21,175 nucleotides of DNA, taken from positions 1 to 21,175 of the IMG/VR virus record IMGVR_UViG_3300030102_000684; one strand, written 5' to 3'. The DNA comes from a virus. The notes under the pieces are model-generated. The model did not search any database. It saw only the letters and a list, made by a program, of their open reading frames with translations, and was not told the DNA's origin. A program made the translations under genes and the position numbers. Positions 1 through 8,405 of the stretch are shown here, piece by piece. How positions within the stretch are numbered: the first letter of the stretch is position 1; each line of letters starts with the position of its first letter.

Positions 1-498
1 TATGTTGCGTATAATTATTTAGAAAAAGTTTGGTATTATGGCACACTTGCAAGACAAGCATGGCTTGATAGAGGTATAAGAAACTTACCACAAGCAACTG
101 GTAATCAGTATCTTTATAACCATGAGGTAGGATTTGATGATGATGGATCTGCTATGACATCATTCATAGAATCTTCTGCTATAGACATAGGTGATGGTGA
201 TAAGTTTGTATCACTAAAACAAGTCATACCTGATATAACATTCAACGGATCTACAAGTGTTAATCCTGATGTATCATTTACTATGAAATCGAGAAACAAT
301 CCTGGTGCTAACTTTAATCAAACTACAGAAAATACAACACAGAGATCTGCAACCACACCAGTAGAACAATTTACACAAAAGTTAGATTATCGTTTACGAG
401 GAAGGTCTTTTGCTTTAAGAATAGATTCCACATCGCTAGGAACAAAATACAAATTAGGTACGCCAAGAGTTGATGTTAGGGAGGATGGTAGACGCTAG
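1..498 (+). CDS. Phage structural protein, C-terminal fragment (head/tail-junction type)
   Basis: The frame is open from the first base, so this is the C-terminal end (165 codons) of a gene that begins left of the window; the internal ATG at 154 is not the true start. The visible protein has a Trp/Tyr-rich opening (LEKVWYYGTLARQAWLDRG), then a conserved-looking LYNHEVGFDDDG and IESSAIDIGDGD stretch, and ends in RGRSFALRIDSTS followed by GTPRVDVREDGRR. From memory this resembles large beta-rich virion proteins of podovirus-like marine phages, sometimes compared with the P22 packaged-DNA-stabilisation (gp10) protein. That relation is family-level inference. The stop TAG overlaps the next gene's GTG by one base, so the two are probably translationally coupled. 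A tail-tube or other connector protein is the main alternative. Confidence 0.72.
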   Translation, partial: YVAYNYLEKVWYYGTLARQAWLDRGIRNLPQATGNQYLYNHEVGFDDDGSAMTSFIESSAIDIGDGDKFVSLKQVIPDITFNGSTSVNPDVSFTMKSRNNPGANFNQTTENTTQRSATTPVEQFTQKLDYRLRGRSFALRIDSTSLGTKYKLGTPRVDVREDGRR

Positions 499-887
499 TG
501 CTTATAACCAGTATTCCTCAATATATTCAAGGTATTACAAATGCAAAGGTAGATCTTACCACAACGGATCTTACAACTTTGTTTACAGTTCCTAGTGATG
601 CCGATTTTAACGCAGCAGTTATAAGTTCAATTTTAGTTGCTGAAGATAGTGGTAATGCTGATACAATAACAGTCACACTCGTAAGTGGTAGTGACACGTT
701 TGTATTATTTAAAGTTAAAGCAGTGGGAGCAAATACAACAGTTGAATTGCTTACACGAGATCTAATATTACAAAGTGGTGAAATATTAAAAGTACAAGCG
801 GCAACAGCAAATAGGTTGCACGTTGTGGCTAGTATTCAAGAGTTATCTAAAACAAGAGTAACAACAAGTGCATTGTCAAGAATTTAA
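498..887 (+). CDS. Small beta-rich virion protein
   Basis: This 129-aa protein starts at a GTG that shares its first base with the TAG stop of the upstream structural gene. It is rich in Thr, Val, Ser and Ala with alternating hydrophobic residues (VISSILVAEDSGNADTITV, FKVKAVGANTTVELLTRDL, LKVQAATANRLHVVASI), as expected of a small beta-sandwich. Similar short domains occur in phage decoration and tail-associated proteins. There are no catalytic motifs. The place between a connector-type protein and the ejection proteins supports a virion role. The exact role (head decoration, tail-fibre attachment or adaptor) cannot be decided from sequence. Confidence 0.75.
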   Translation: MLITSIPQYIQGITNAKVDLTTTDLTTLFTVPSDADFNAAVISSILVAEDSGNADTITVTLVSGSDTFVLFKVKAVGANTTVELLTRDLILQSGEILKVQAATANRLHVVASIQELSKTRVTTSALSRI

Positions 888-930
888 AAGGTATATAGAC
901 GAATTTGTTTAAATAAGATAAGGTAACAAT

Positions 931-1731
931 ATGAGTTTAGGTAAGTTATTAAAAAATATTGCACCAGTATTAATAGGAGCGACTTTAGGACCTGGCATTG
1001 GACAAACATTTGGTGCTAGTCCATTTATAAGTAGGGCTGTAACAGGAGCTTTAACTTCAAAATTGACAGGTGGAAAAACTAAAGATGCACTTAGAAATGC
1101 TTTGATTGCAGGAGTTGGTGGTGCTGCTTTTGATAAATTTAGTGGAGCAGAGCAAGCTGTTCCTTCTGGTGGAGAGGGAACAATTGTTCGTAGTGGATCA
1201 ACTCAACCTCCTGCTGGCAATCCTGAAATTGCAAAAAGAATGGGTGTAAGTTCTGTGCCTACAGAACAAACAACACAAAAAGTAGCAGAAGCATTTAAGC
1301 CAAGAACATTTAGTGCAGAGTTACTTAAATCTGCTGGTGTTGGTGGCGATAATTTATTTGCTCGTTTACTTAACACACCATTAGGAGAGGGCTTGACAGC
1401 AGGTTTAATAGCACAACTGTTATCTGGTGGTGATGAAGATGAAGATACAAGAACATCTTTTGAAAGAAGACCTTTTGGAACAGGTGGACCTGGTGGTAAA
1501 CTAGGAGGAATAACCTTTGCAAAAGAAGGTGGAGAGATGGGATTTCCAAGACGAACAGGTGGCATAGATCCATCAGAAGGTTCAGGTACAAAAGATGATG
1601 TTCCTGCAATGCTTATGGCTGGAGAGTTCGTCTTAACAAAAGATGCTGTAAAGGGGTTAGGTGATGGCAATTCACGAAAGGGAATACAAAGAGCCTACAA
1701 CATGATGGATCAATTGGAAGCGAGGGCATAA
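931..1731 (+). CDS. Internal virion / tail-associated protein with DDVPAMLMAGEFVL motif
   Basis: This 266-aa protein has an Ala/Gly-rich hydrophobic N-terminal half (KLLKNIAPVLIGATLGPGIG and later GGAAFDKF) that may associate with membrane. A Gly-rich linker (about 160-205) is followed by GTKDDVPAMLMAGEFVLTKD near residues 220-240. The 'DDVPAMLMxGEFVL' signature is widespread at the C-termini of phage tail and internal virion proteins; its function is not established. The ATG follows a purine-rich leader (gataaggtaac). The gene ends in TAATGG, with the last A shared with the next start, placing it in one translational unit with the following ejection-protein candidate. An AATTGTTCG word sits at 1182, in a near-complete palindrome. 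The role is inferred from neighbours and composition. Confidence 0.75.
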   Translation: MSLGKLLKNIAPVLIGATLGPGIGQTFGASPFISRAVTGALTSKLTGGKTKDALRNALIAGVGGAAFDKFSGAEQAVPSGGEGTIVRSGSTQPPAGNPEIAKRMGVSSVPTEQTTQKVAEAFKPRTFSAELLKSAGVGGDNLFARLLNTPLGEGLTAGLIAQLLSGGDEDEDTRTSFERRPFGTGGPGGKLGGITFAKEGGEMGFPRRTGGIDPSEGSGTKDDVPAMLMAGEFVLTKDAVKGLGDGNSRKGIQRAYNMMDQLEARA

Positions 1732-2654
1732 TGGCTGTACAAACTGTAGAAAATATACAAAGGTTACCTCCGTTCTTAGAGGGTCTGCAAAAAAGATTAT
1801 TGCAGACTGGATTTGGTGAGTTTGATGGTGAAGATCAAACCACGCCAGGTCTGCTTGATTCTCCCCTTAACTTACCTCAATTTCAAATTGCAGGCATAGA
1901 CCCTCTAAGAGAACGTGCAATATCACTTGGTGAAAACTTAGTAGGATCTTTTAGACCATTTGTTGAAGGAGCAAGAGATCAATCATTAGCTGGTCAGCAA
2001 GCATTAACATCTGGATTACAGTTTTTGCAACCTGAATCAATTCAACAATTTCAAAATCCATTTCAACAACAAGTTATAGATGTGGCAATGAATGAGCTTG
2101 ACAGACAAGCAGCGTTGCAAAGATCAAGAGCAGATGCTGCAGCGGTCGGAGCTGGTGCTTTTGGTGGTTCAAGACAAGGTGTGCAAAGAGCAGAAGCAGA
2201 CAGAGGATTACAAAGAGTTAAAGCAGATACATTGTCTAAGTTGTTAGCTAGTGGCTTTGGAACAGCTCTGCAAGCGGCACAGAATGCAGGAAGACTATCT
2301 GGTGGTCTTGGACAAGCCTTTGGCACTTTAGCAGGCACTACGGGTGATATAGGACGATTACAGCAGGCATTAGGTCAAGCAGATATATCACAGCTATCAC
2401 AGTTAGGTGCATTGAGACAGGGACAGTCACAAGCAGAACTAGATGCACAACGTCAAAACTTATTACAAACAGCTCAAGAACCATTCACAAGGTTACAATT
2501 AGGACAAAACTTATTACAAGGTATGCCAAGTGCTTCAATACCTTCTACGTTCCAACAAGCAACAACACCTGGTGCAAATCCATTCTTGCAGGGTATTGGT
2601 GCTTATACTACATTGTCACAAATTGCACCTTTTGGTGGTACAAAGTCTACATAG
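1731..2654 (+). CDS. Probable DNA ejection / internal virion protein (GAGAFGGSRQG family)
   Basis: This 307-aa Gln/Ala/Gly-rich, mostly helical protein starts in a TAATG overlap with the previous gene. The signature is FQNPFQQQVIDVAMNELDRQ (about residues 106-125) followed by ADAAAVGAGAFGGSRQGVQRA (about 134-155). This 'NPYQQxVID...AGAFGGSR' combination is familiar from podovirus proteins annotated as DNA-transfer or injection proteins. The rest is low-complexity helical sequence (LGQAFGTLAGTTGDIGRLQQ). Ejection proteins of P22 and T7 leave the capsid with the DNA and build a conduit across the envelope; that function is inferred here from motif and order, not shown. No signal peptide is seen. 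Confidence 0.78.
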   Translation: MAVQTVENIQRLPPFLEGLQKRLLQTGFGEFDGEDQTTPGLLDSPLNLPQFQIAGIDPLRERAISLGENLVGSFRPFVEGARDQSLAGQQALTSGLQFLQPESIQQFQNPFQQQVIDVAMNELDRQAALQRSRADAAAVGAGAFGGSRQGVQRAEADRGLQRVKADTLSKLLASGFGTALQAAQNAGRLSGGLGQAFGTLAGTTGDIGRLQQALGQADISQLSQLGALRQGQSQAELDAQRQNLLQTAQEPFTRLQLGQNLLQGMPSASIPSTFQQATTPGANPFLQGIGAYTTLSQIAPFGGTKST

Positions 2655-2663
2655 GATAGTTAC

Positions 2664-4604
2664 ATGGCAAAACAACCAACATTGTCAAAAGGATTAGTAG
2701 ATCAATTAGTACCTAGAAACAAAACATTAACTGATCTTCTTGGTTTTTATGGTCAAGGATTAATGGGTCAAGGACCTGCTGCAAAAACCTTTATTCCACC
2801 AGTTAAAAACATGGAACAAATGTATGGAAAGCCAGACACTAAAGGTGGAGAGGCATTAAACTTTTTAATGGATATACCACTTGCTGCCTTAGAAGGTGGT
2901 AGATTAATAACTGGAGGCATAAGTGCTTTAACTAATCCTGCTGGTAATGTTATTGCTGATTTTTTAAATCAACCTAGTGAGAAAAAAAGAAGAGAAATAG
3001 CACAAAAAAAAGCTCTTGATGCAAGTGGCTTAGAATTAGGGTTGCCAATAGATACATCTGTGCCTAGAGGGCAACTTGCACCCAATCCAATCATAGGACA
3101 AACTTTAGCAGAACGAAAAGCTGCTGAAACAAGAGCGCAAGAAAAAAAATCTCAAATAGATGAATTTGCTATAGGAGCAGGAAAAGACAAAGAAACAACA
3201 CCTGGCGTTGATGAAAAATCATCACCTAAATTTCAAGACCCTGAAGCAGAAATAGCAAAAATTGCTGCAGAAAAAGAAACTGATATAGCATCTGCACCTG
3301 ATGAAGATCTTGATTACACAGATACATACACAGAAGAAGAGCTTAAAGCAGTTACTGACCCTGAAGTAAAAAAACAAAACGCTCAAGTAGAGTTGTTTAA
3401 AGATGCCATGAAAGAAATAGAAGCTATGTATGGGAAAGATGCTTTTAAAGATAGATCAGATGTTAAAATATTAGATGATTATAAAAAAGATTTCGAAAGG
3501 GCTACTGGCATAGATATTTCTGGTGAGCCAAACAACAGAGCAGCTTTGATGGCATTAGGTTTAGCTCTTATGCAAAACAGAGCAGGTAAAGATTTTGACT
3601 TGTCAAACATACTTGGTGAAGTTGGTCGTGCTGGTGAAAAAGCATTACCTAAGTTTGAGGCAGCTAGAAAAGAAGCAAGAGCTGGTCAAATAGCTGCTGG
3701 TAAATATGCTCTACAAGAACAAAAAGCAGATCGTTTAGCGGCACTAGCCAAAGCTAAAGAAAAAAGAAAAGCTTTATTGGCACTTGGAAAAGAGTTTAGA
3801 GAGTATGGTCAAAAACAACAATTAGAATATTTAAAACACCAAAATGCTATGGATATTAAGCTACTTGAAAACGACATGAAACCTATAGACGCTAAAGGTA
3901 AAGTAACAACTACAACACTTGATGGAAATAATCTTCTCAAAGTGGATACAGCGTTTGTTACTGGATCAAGAAATAGAGTATTTTTAGCACCAGTACAACA
4001 AGCAGAAACACACGCTAATCAATATGTAAATCTATTAGAAGCACAAAATAGTATTGATAAAGTCAAAGGTATTTTAATTGATCTAGGAAAAGCAAACGAC
4101 TCAACTGCCATTGGACTTTTAAAAGGTAGAGTATTGAGTGTTCTTAAACCACTAGGTATAGGAGATACTGATTACTCAAAAGGAGTGGCTGAAATTATTG
4201 ACGCAGGGACTACTCCTGAACAAAAAGTAAGAGCTATTCAAGATAGATTAATATCACAATATAAAAAGTTCTTAACAAAAGAAACAGGAAATGGTGTGTC
4301 CGAAGGGGATATCAAGAGGTTGCAACAATTAATAGGAGAAATAAAAGTTGGGCAACCTTTATCTGAAAACTTAAATAGATTAGATCAACTTTCACAAATA
4401 TTCGCAGCACCACAAAGAGCTATAGAAAATCAATTTAATGCTTTCTCAAAAAGAGAAAATTATAGAAATGATGACGAATATAACAAAACTATGGCTATAC
4501 TAGACAAAGCAATTAGAACAGGAACTGGTCAAGGTGGTGGTGTTCAATATGGTTTAACAGTATCTGATGACGGAACAATAAATATAGATTTAACAAGAAG
4601 ATAA
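2664..4604 (+). CDS. Large helical internal virion protein (probable ejection protein)
   Basis: This 646-aa protein starts 9 bases after the previous stop, with AGGATAG upstream of the ATG. The N-terminal 110 residues hold a Gly/Pro segment and a short hydrophobic stretch (about 65-95). Residues 150-290 are highly charged. The block NRAALMALGLALMQNRAGKD followed by FDLSNILGEVGRAGEKALPK (about 288-330) leads into a long Ala/Lys/Glu helical or coiled-coil region to about 400. The C-terminal third is helical and ends in IDLTRR. The ALGLALMQNRAGKDF block recalls podovirus internal core proteins. Position within the ejection-protein run is the main functional evidence; no enzymatic motif is visible. 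Confidence 0.72.
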   Translation: MAKQPTLSKGLVDQLVPRNKTLTDLLGFYGQGLMGQGPAAKTFIPPVKNMEQMYGKPDTKGGEALNFLMDIPLAALEGGRLITGGISALTNPAGNVIADFLNQPSEKKRREIAQKKALDASGLELGLPIDTSVPRGQLAPNPIIGQTLAERKAAETRAQEKKSQIDEFAIGAGKDKETTPGVDEKSSPKFQDPEAEIAKIAAEKETDIASAPDEDLDYTDTYTEEELKAVTDPEVKKQNAQVELFKDAMKEIEAMYGKDAFKDRSDVKILDDYKKDFERATGIDISGEPNNRAALMALGLALMQNRAGKDFDLSNILGEVGRAGEKALPKFEAARKEARAGQIAAGKYALQEQKADRLAALAKAKEKRKALLALGKEFREYGQKQQLEYLKHQNAMDIKLLENDMKPIDAKGKVTTTTLDGNNLLKVDTAFVTGSRNRVFLAPVQQAETHANQYVNLLEAQNSIDKVKGILIDLGKANDSTAIGLLKGRVLSVLKPLGIGDTDYSKGVAEIIDAGTTPEQKVRAIQDRLISQYKKFLTKETGNGVSEGDIKRLQQLIGEIKVGQPLSENLNRLDQLSQIFAAPQRAIENQFNAFSKRENYRNDDEYNKTMAILDKAIRTGTGQGGGVQYGLTVSDDGTINIDLTRR

Positions 4605-4605
4605 A

Positions 4606-7600
4606 ATGGGTAAAGTTGTTTTAAATACACCACAAGGTAAAGTAAATATCACAATTGCAGGTGATAAACCTACTTTTGAAGAATCAATACAAATTAACAA
4701 CATAATCAGAAAATCAGGTGCTGGGCAATTACTCTCTAAACAAGAGCCAAATGTAGCTGATAAAGTCGAACAATTGTTCGATACTAACACAGGCATCAAA
4801 AGCAATGCTCTGCGTTCTGCTTTGAGTGTAGCTGAAACAAAAGAAGAAGAAGATGCAATACTTCGTAAATTTGATCTTAATGACGATGACTTTTTAAGAG
4901 ATAATAGAGGAAGATTGGCTTTAACACCAACTGGTGCATCTAAGTTTGGTCAAGAAACAGATAGAAATATACTTGTCGATGAAGAAGGATTTAGTAGATA
5001 CGACTTTTCTGATCTCGCAGGTATAGTTCCAGAATTAGCTGGAGGTATAAGTGGAGCTATTGCTGGTCAGTTGGCTATACCTATTCCTGTTGTTGGTGCC
5101 GCTATTGGTGCTGGTTTGGGAGCAGGTGGTGGACAAGCAGTAGAAGAGGTGGGAGAAGCTTTAGCTGGAGTTCAGAAACAAGATATAAAAGATATAGCTG
5201 GTGATGTAGGTAAAGAAGCAGCCATAGGTTTTTTTAGTGATTTAACATTTGGTTTAGCCGCTAGTGCTTTTAGAGCTGTAAGACGTGGTGTTACACCTGG
5301 CAAAGATCTTACAGCAACGGAACTTGATACAGCAGGTCTTTCTACATCACCTCCAATAGATGAAGCAGGAAATGTAATTAAACCAGATGATTTTGCAAAA
5401 TTATCTTCTGATGAAAAAATTGCAGCAACCAGTCGTGTTGTAACAAAAGATGATGGAACAGTTGTTCGTGGTGGATTTGGTATTAAGCCAACTTTATCAG
5501 CTATCCGCGCACCATCTATTGTAGCAAGAGTGCAAGCAATAGGTGAAAAAATATTTAAAACATCAGATCGTTTAAAAAATAATAACGATGTGATTAGACA
5601 AACTATAGATGCTTATAAAGATAAGTTTGGATTAGAAGGTGCTGACGCAGTTGACGTTGGACAAATACTTAAACGTGGTATGGTAGATAACAACGAAGCG
5701 TTAATTAAAGCAGAAAAAAAAGCACAAAAAGAAATTATTGATCAAATGAGAGGTGCAGTTGGTGTTTTTAAAAAAGCAGCAGACGAAAATGGTGCTGTTG
5801 ATGATGATTTGTTTGAAGTATTTAAAAGTGCCACAGATAACTTCGATACTTTTATATCAGGTAAATTTAGAGCTGTAGATGAAATCCTCCGTGACGATGC
5901 TGGATTAGGTCGTAATGGAATAATGTTCATAAATAAATTTACTGATCATTTAAAAAGAATTAAAAGTGATTATGCTCCACAAATAGCAGGATCGAAAGAT
6001 CCAGATGGTGCAGCTTTTAGAGACATATTAAGTCAATTTGAAAGCATTGGTGGTAAATTAGATGATGGACTAACTAAAGCTGTGTCTTTTAATCAACTTT
6101 ATAATTTAAGAAAAACTTTGAGTGATTTAAGAATGAGTTCTAATGATACTGTTAAACAAGAACTCGTAAACGTAAATGGCACAGGTTTACTTGACGAAAT
6201 AGATACTATGTTTAAACAAATGGGTGATGAAAATAGTCAATTGTTTAGAGATTTGTCTGGAAGATTAGGCAATACGACTACAACAAACAAATTTAGGAAT
6301 GCTGGAAAAGCTTTAAAAGGAGCGCAAGCAGAATACTTTTTAGGTAAAAGTATATTAGAAGACTTAGAAGCTTCTCAAGCAATTAAAAATTTAAGTAACT
6401 ATAGGACATTGCCTGGTGAAATAGATAAAGCTCCTATGAATATTGACATATACAAAAATGTAGTAAAAGCAAACAATCCACAGTTTTTACAAAGAGCAAC
6501 AGAATTTCTAAGAGACTATGGTGGTACAGTTGGTGGGAAAACAGGAGATGATCTTGCAGACGAATTTACTGCAAGAGCAGCTAATCAATTTTTAGAAAAT
6601 GCTATTGAAACATCGGGCATAAAAAACTTTAAAAATGTCAAAGATTTTAATGGAGCTAAATTTGCTCAAGCTGTCAGAGGTCTTGGCACAACAGCTAAAG
6701 CATTATTTGGTGATAAAACAGATGAAATTTTAAAATTAGCTGACGAAATTGGTGGTGTTAAAATATCAGGTTTGCAAGCTAGAAGTGTTCTAGATCAATA
6801 TAGAGATGCTGTGGGAAGAGGTAGCACTGAAAGTATAACTGGATTAAAAGATAAATTAAAAGAATTGGCTGACACTCAAAAAACACTTGCTAGAGAACAA
6901 AGAAATAGAATTATTAGCAAGTTACAAGACGAAACATTAGATTTAGATCCTTTAGAAGCCTCAAGGTTTATGGTGCAAAAGCAAACTAAAAACTCTGAAA
7001 TTAGACCAATAATTAATTACTTTGCTTCAAGACAAGATGATGCTTCATTACAAAAAATTAGATCGTATTATATAAATAGCATGATTGATGACTTTGGTGA
7101 GTCAGTTATGACAGATGGTAAATCTTTGAATGCTTTTGCAGATAGAATATTAGATGCAGCAGCCGATGGTAAACTACGAACAATTTTTCCAGAAGTTGGT
7201 GAAAGTATGGAGAAGTTTGGTAAGATACTTAAATTTAATGCAAGAGCTGCTGAAGGTGGTGATCTTGTTGCCGCTAATATAGCCGCTTCTCCATTTCAAA
7301 ATTTAGGTAAACTAGCTAAGTTTACTGTATTAGGTAATAGAATGTTATCACAAAGTTATTATGATGACATCATAGCTCAATATAATGGAATAACACTGAA
7401 ACAATTTAAAAGACCAGAAGATAGAGCAAGAAGTCTGGGATCTATAATTGGTAAATCTTTAAGTCAATCAACTGGTCAAACATTAGACAACATAATAGAT
7501 GAAGCAGAGAGTCAAGTTGATGCAGTTTTAGAAAGCTCTGGTATTAAAGATCAAATTAGAAGTGGTGTTCAACAACTTCAACCAGCCATTAACCAAGCCA

Positions 7601-7770
7601 GAACAGGAGTAAATCAAGTAAGAAATGTAGCATCTGCTCCAAATATTGCACCTCCAGCAGGAGGAACACAGTTGGCTGGTGTAGATATATCTAACCCTGC
7701 TAATGCTTTTTCATTAGGATTAAATCCATCTGATATAGCCATAGCACAGAGAACAAGAAGGACAGTATGA
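4606..7770 (+). CDS. Giant internal virion protein with hydrophobic glycine-rich segment (gp16-like position)
   Basis: At 1054 aa this is the largest protein in the window. The ATG is one base after the preceding TAA, which implies translational coupling. Residues 137-189 form a Gly/Ala/Ile-rich hydrophobic segment (LAGIVPELAGGISGAIAGQ followed by PIPVVGAAIGAGLGAGGG), a plausible membrane-inserting hairpin or glycine zipper. The rest is long amphipathic helix with many Lys/Asp/Glu. It resembles the largest ejection protein of T7-type phages (gp16) in size, order and hydrophobic patch, but I see no transglycosylase motif. The lytic enzyme is encoded immediately downstream instead. The 16-bp palindrome at 4766-4781 lies in codons 54-59 (VEQLFD). 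The stop overlaps the lysozyme start as ATGA. Confidence 0.75.
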   Translation: MGKVVLNTPQGKVNITIAGDKPTFEESIQINNIIRKSGAGQLLSKQEPNVADKVEQLFDTNTGIKSNALRSALSVAETKEEEDAILRKFDLNDDDFLRDNRGRLALTPTGASKFGQETDRNILVDEEGFSRYDFSDLAGIVPELAGGISGAIAGQLAIPIPVVGAAIGAGLGAGGGQAVEEVGEALAGVQKQDIKDIAGDVGKEAAIGFFSDLTFGLAASAFRAVRRGVTPGKDLTATELDTAGLSTSPPIDEAGNVIKPDDFAKLSSDEKIAATSRVVTKDDGTVVRGGFGIKPTLSAIRAPSIVARVQAIGEKIFKTSDRLKNNNDVIRQTIDAYKDKFGLEGADAVDVGQILKRGMVDNNEALIKAEKKAQKEIIDQMRGAVGVFKKAADENGAVDDDLFEVFKSATDNFDTFISGKFRAVDEILRDDAGLGRNGIMFINKFTDHLKRIKSDYAPQIAGSKDPDGAAFRDILSQFESIGGKLDDGLTKAVSFNQLYNLRKTLSDLRMSSNDTVKQELVNVNGTGLLDEIDTMFKQMGDENSQLFRDLSGRLGNTTTTNKFRNAGKALKGAQAEYFLGKSILEDLEASQAIKNLSNYRTLPGEIDKAPMNIDIYKNVVKANNPQFLQRATEFLRDYGGTVGGKTGDDLADEFTARAANQFLENAIETSGIKNFKNVKDFNGAKFAQAVRGLGTTAKALFGDKTDEILKLADEIGGVKISGLQARSVLDQYRDAVGRGSTESITGLKDKLKELADTQKTLAREQRNRIISKLQDETLDLDPLEASRFMVQKQTKNSEIRPIINYFASRQDDASLQKIRSYYINSMIDDFGESVMTDGKSLNAFADRILDAAADGKLRTIFPEVGESMEKFGKILKFNARAAEGGDLVAANIAASPFQNLGKLAKFTVLGNRMLSQSYYDDIIAQYNGITLKQFKRPEDRARSLGSIIGKSLSQSTGQTLDNIIDEAESQVDAVLESSGIKDQIRSGVQQLQPAINQARTGVNQVRNVASAPNIAPPAGGTQLAGVDISNPANAFSLGLNPSDIAIAQRTRRTV
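4766..4781. repeat. 16-bp perfect palindrome TCGAACAATTGTTCGA
   Basis: This is the only copy where both half-sites of the dispersed 9-mer are complete. It lies within the giant virion protein gene. A second near-complete palindrome, GAACAATTGTTC, is at 1178-1189. The shape CGAAC-N4-GTTCG also fits a Gram-positive-type LexA/SOS box, but its place deep inside a structural gene argues against ordinary promoter control. Confidence 0.8.
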
Positions 7771-8216
7771 ACGTAGAACAGCTAAGAGACACCCTGAAAG
7801 TTGATGAGGGCTGTGTTAATTCCATTTATTTAGATCACCTTAATCTACCCACGCTAGGTATTGGTCACCTTATAAACGAGTGGGATGAAGAGTATGGTAA
7901 GCCAGTTGGTACACCAGTATCAGAAGAAAGAGTCAATGAATTATTTGACAAAGACATCCAGATAACGATTGACGAGTGCGAACAATTATTCGGTAACTTT
8001 CAGGATTTGCCAGAAGAAGTGCAACAAATTTTGGCAAACATGATGTTTAATCTCGGCAGACCGCGTTTATCCAAATTTAGGAGGCTATGTAAAGCTGTAG
8101 CTGAGAGAAATTGGAAAGAATGTGCAATTCAAATGGAAGACTCAAAGTGGCACAAACAGGTAACCAAACGCGCTGATCGTTTAATCTCTCGTATGAATGC
8201 TGTTGATAGCACCTAA
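7767..8216 (+). CDS. T4-type lysozyme / endolysin (GH24)
   Basis: This 149-aa enzyme is predicted to cleave the MurNAc-GlcNAc bond of peptidoglycan. The T4 lysozyme catalytic triad is visible with identical spacing: Glu14 in VDEGC, Asp23 in YLDHL and Thr29 in PTLGIGH (T4: Glu11, Asp20, Thr26). The motif NMMFNLGRPRLSKF fits the C-terminal lobe. There is no signal peptide or SAR segment at the N-terminus, so a canonical endolysin role would need a holin, and none is seen in this window. The ATG overlaps the stop of the giant virion protein (ATGA), so it is made from the virion operon and could alternatively be a virion-associated lysozyme. The 3' end overlaps the convergent regulator gene by 36 bp. 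A CGAACAATT word is at 7979. Confidence 0.93.
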   Translation: MNVEQLRDTLKVDEGCVNSIYLDHLNLPTLGIGHLINEWDEEYGKPVGTPVSEERVNELFDKDIQITIDECEQLFGNFQDLPEEVQQILANMMFNLGRPRLSKFRRLCKAVAERNWKECAIQMEDSKWHKQVTKRADRLISRMNAVDST

Positions 8217-8393
8217 TCCTAGACTAGTAACTTTACTTTTGTATTTATTATATTCTTCTTTCTCAAACTCTTGATCTATAAAAAGACCAAGCTGTTGTCT
8301 AATGTTTCTTCTTTGATGATCACATATTTTAGTCAACTTTTCATAACTTTTAACATCTAAACCAACCGACTTGAATTTTGTTGTATCTGTCAT
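8181..8393 (-). CDS. Ribbon-helix-helix-type DNA-binding regulator (candidate)
   Basis: This 70-aa protein is the only convincing minus-strand gene. A strong Shine-Dalgarno (GGAGGTAG read on the minus strand, complement of about 8398-8405) precedes its ATG. The order is a short polar beta strand (KFKSVGLDV, residues 6-14), helix A (KSYEKLTKICDHQ) and helix B (NIRQQLGLFIDQEFEKEEYN), matching the Arc/CopG/MetJ ribbon-helix-helix fold. Such proteins bind DNA as dimers through the strand and usually repress their own promoter. It is divergent from the DUF1064-type gene with only 12 bases between start codons, and convergent with the lysozyme gene (36-bp overlap). A likely promoter and phased repeats lie at 8419-8453. 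Fold assignment is by eye. Confidence 0.72.
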   Translation of the reverse strand: MTDTTKFKSVGLDVKSYEKLTKICDHQRRNIRQQLGLFIDQEFEKEEYNKYKSKVTSLGLGAINSIHTRD

Positions 8394-8405
8394 TATACTA
8401 CCTCC

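Noticed and set aside
1203-1670. 155-codon minus-strand frame opposite the DDVPAMLM-type virion gene
   Set aside because: Low-complexity Pro/Ser sequence produced by the Gly-rich coding strand; no start signals.
4766-4781. Classical LexA/SOS box controlling a gene
   Set aside because: The site is inside a large structural gene, no promoter is nearby, and the half-site is scattered across coding DNA rather than in front of operons.
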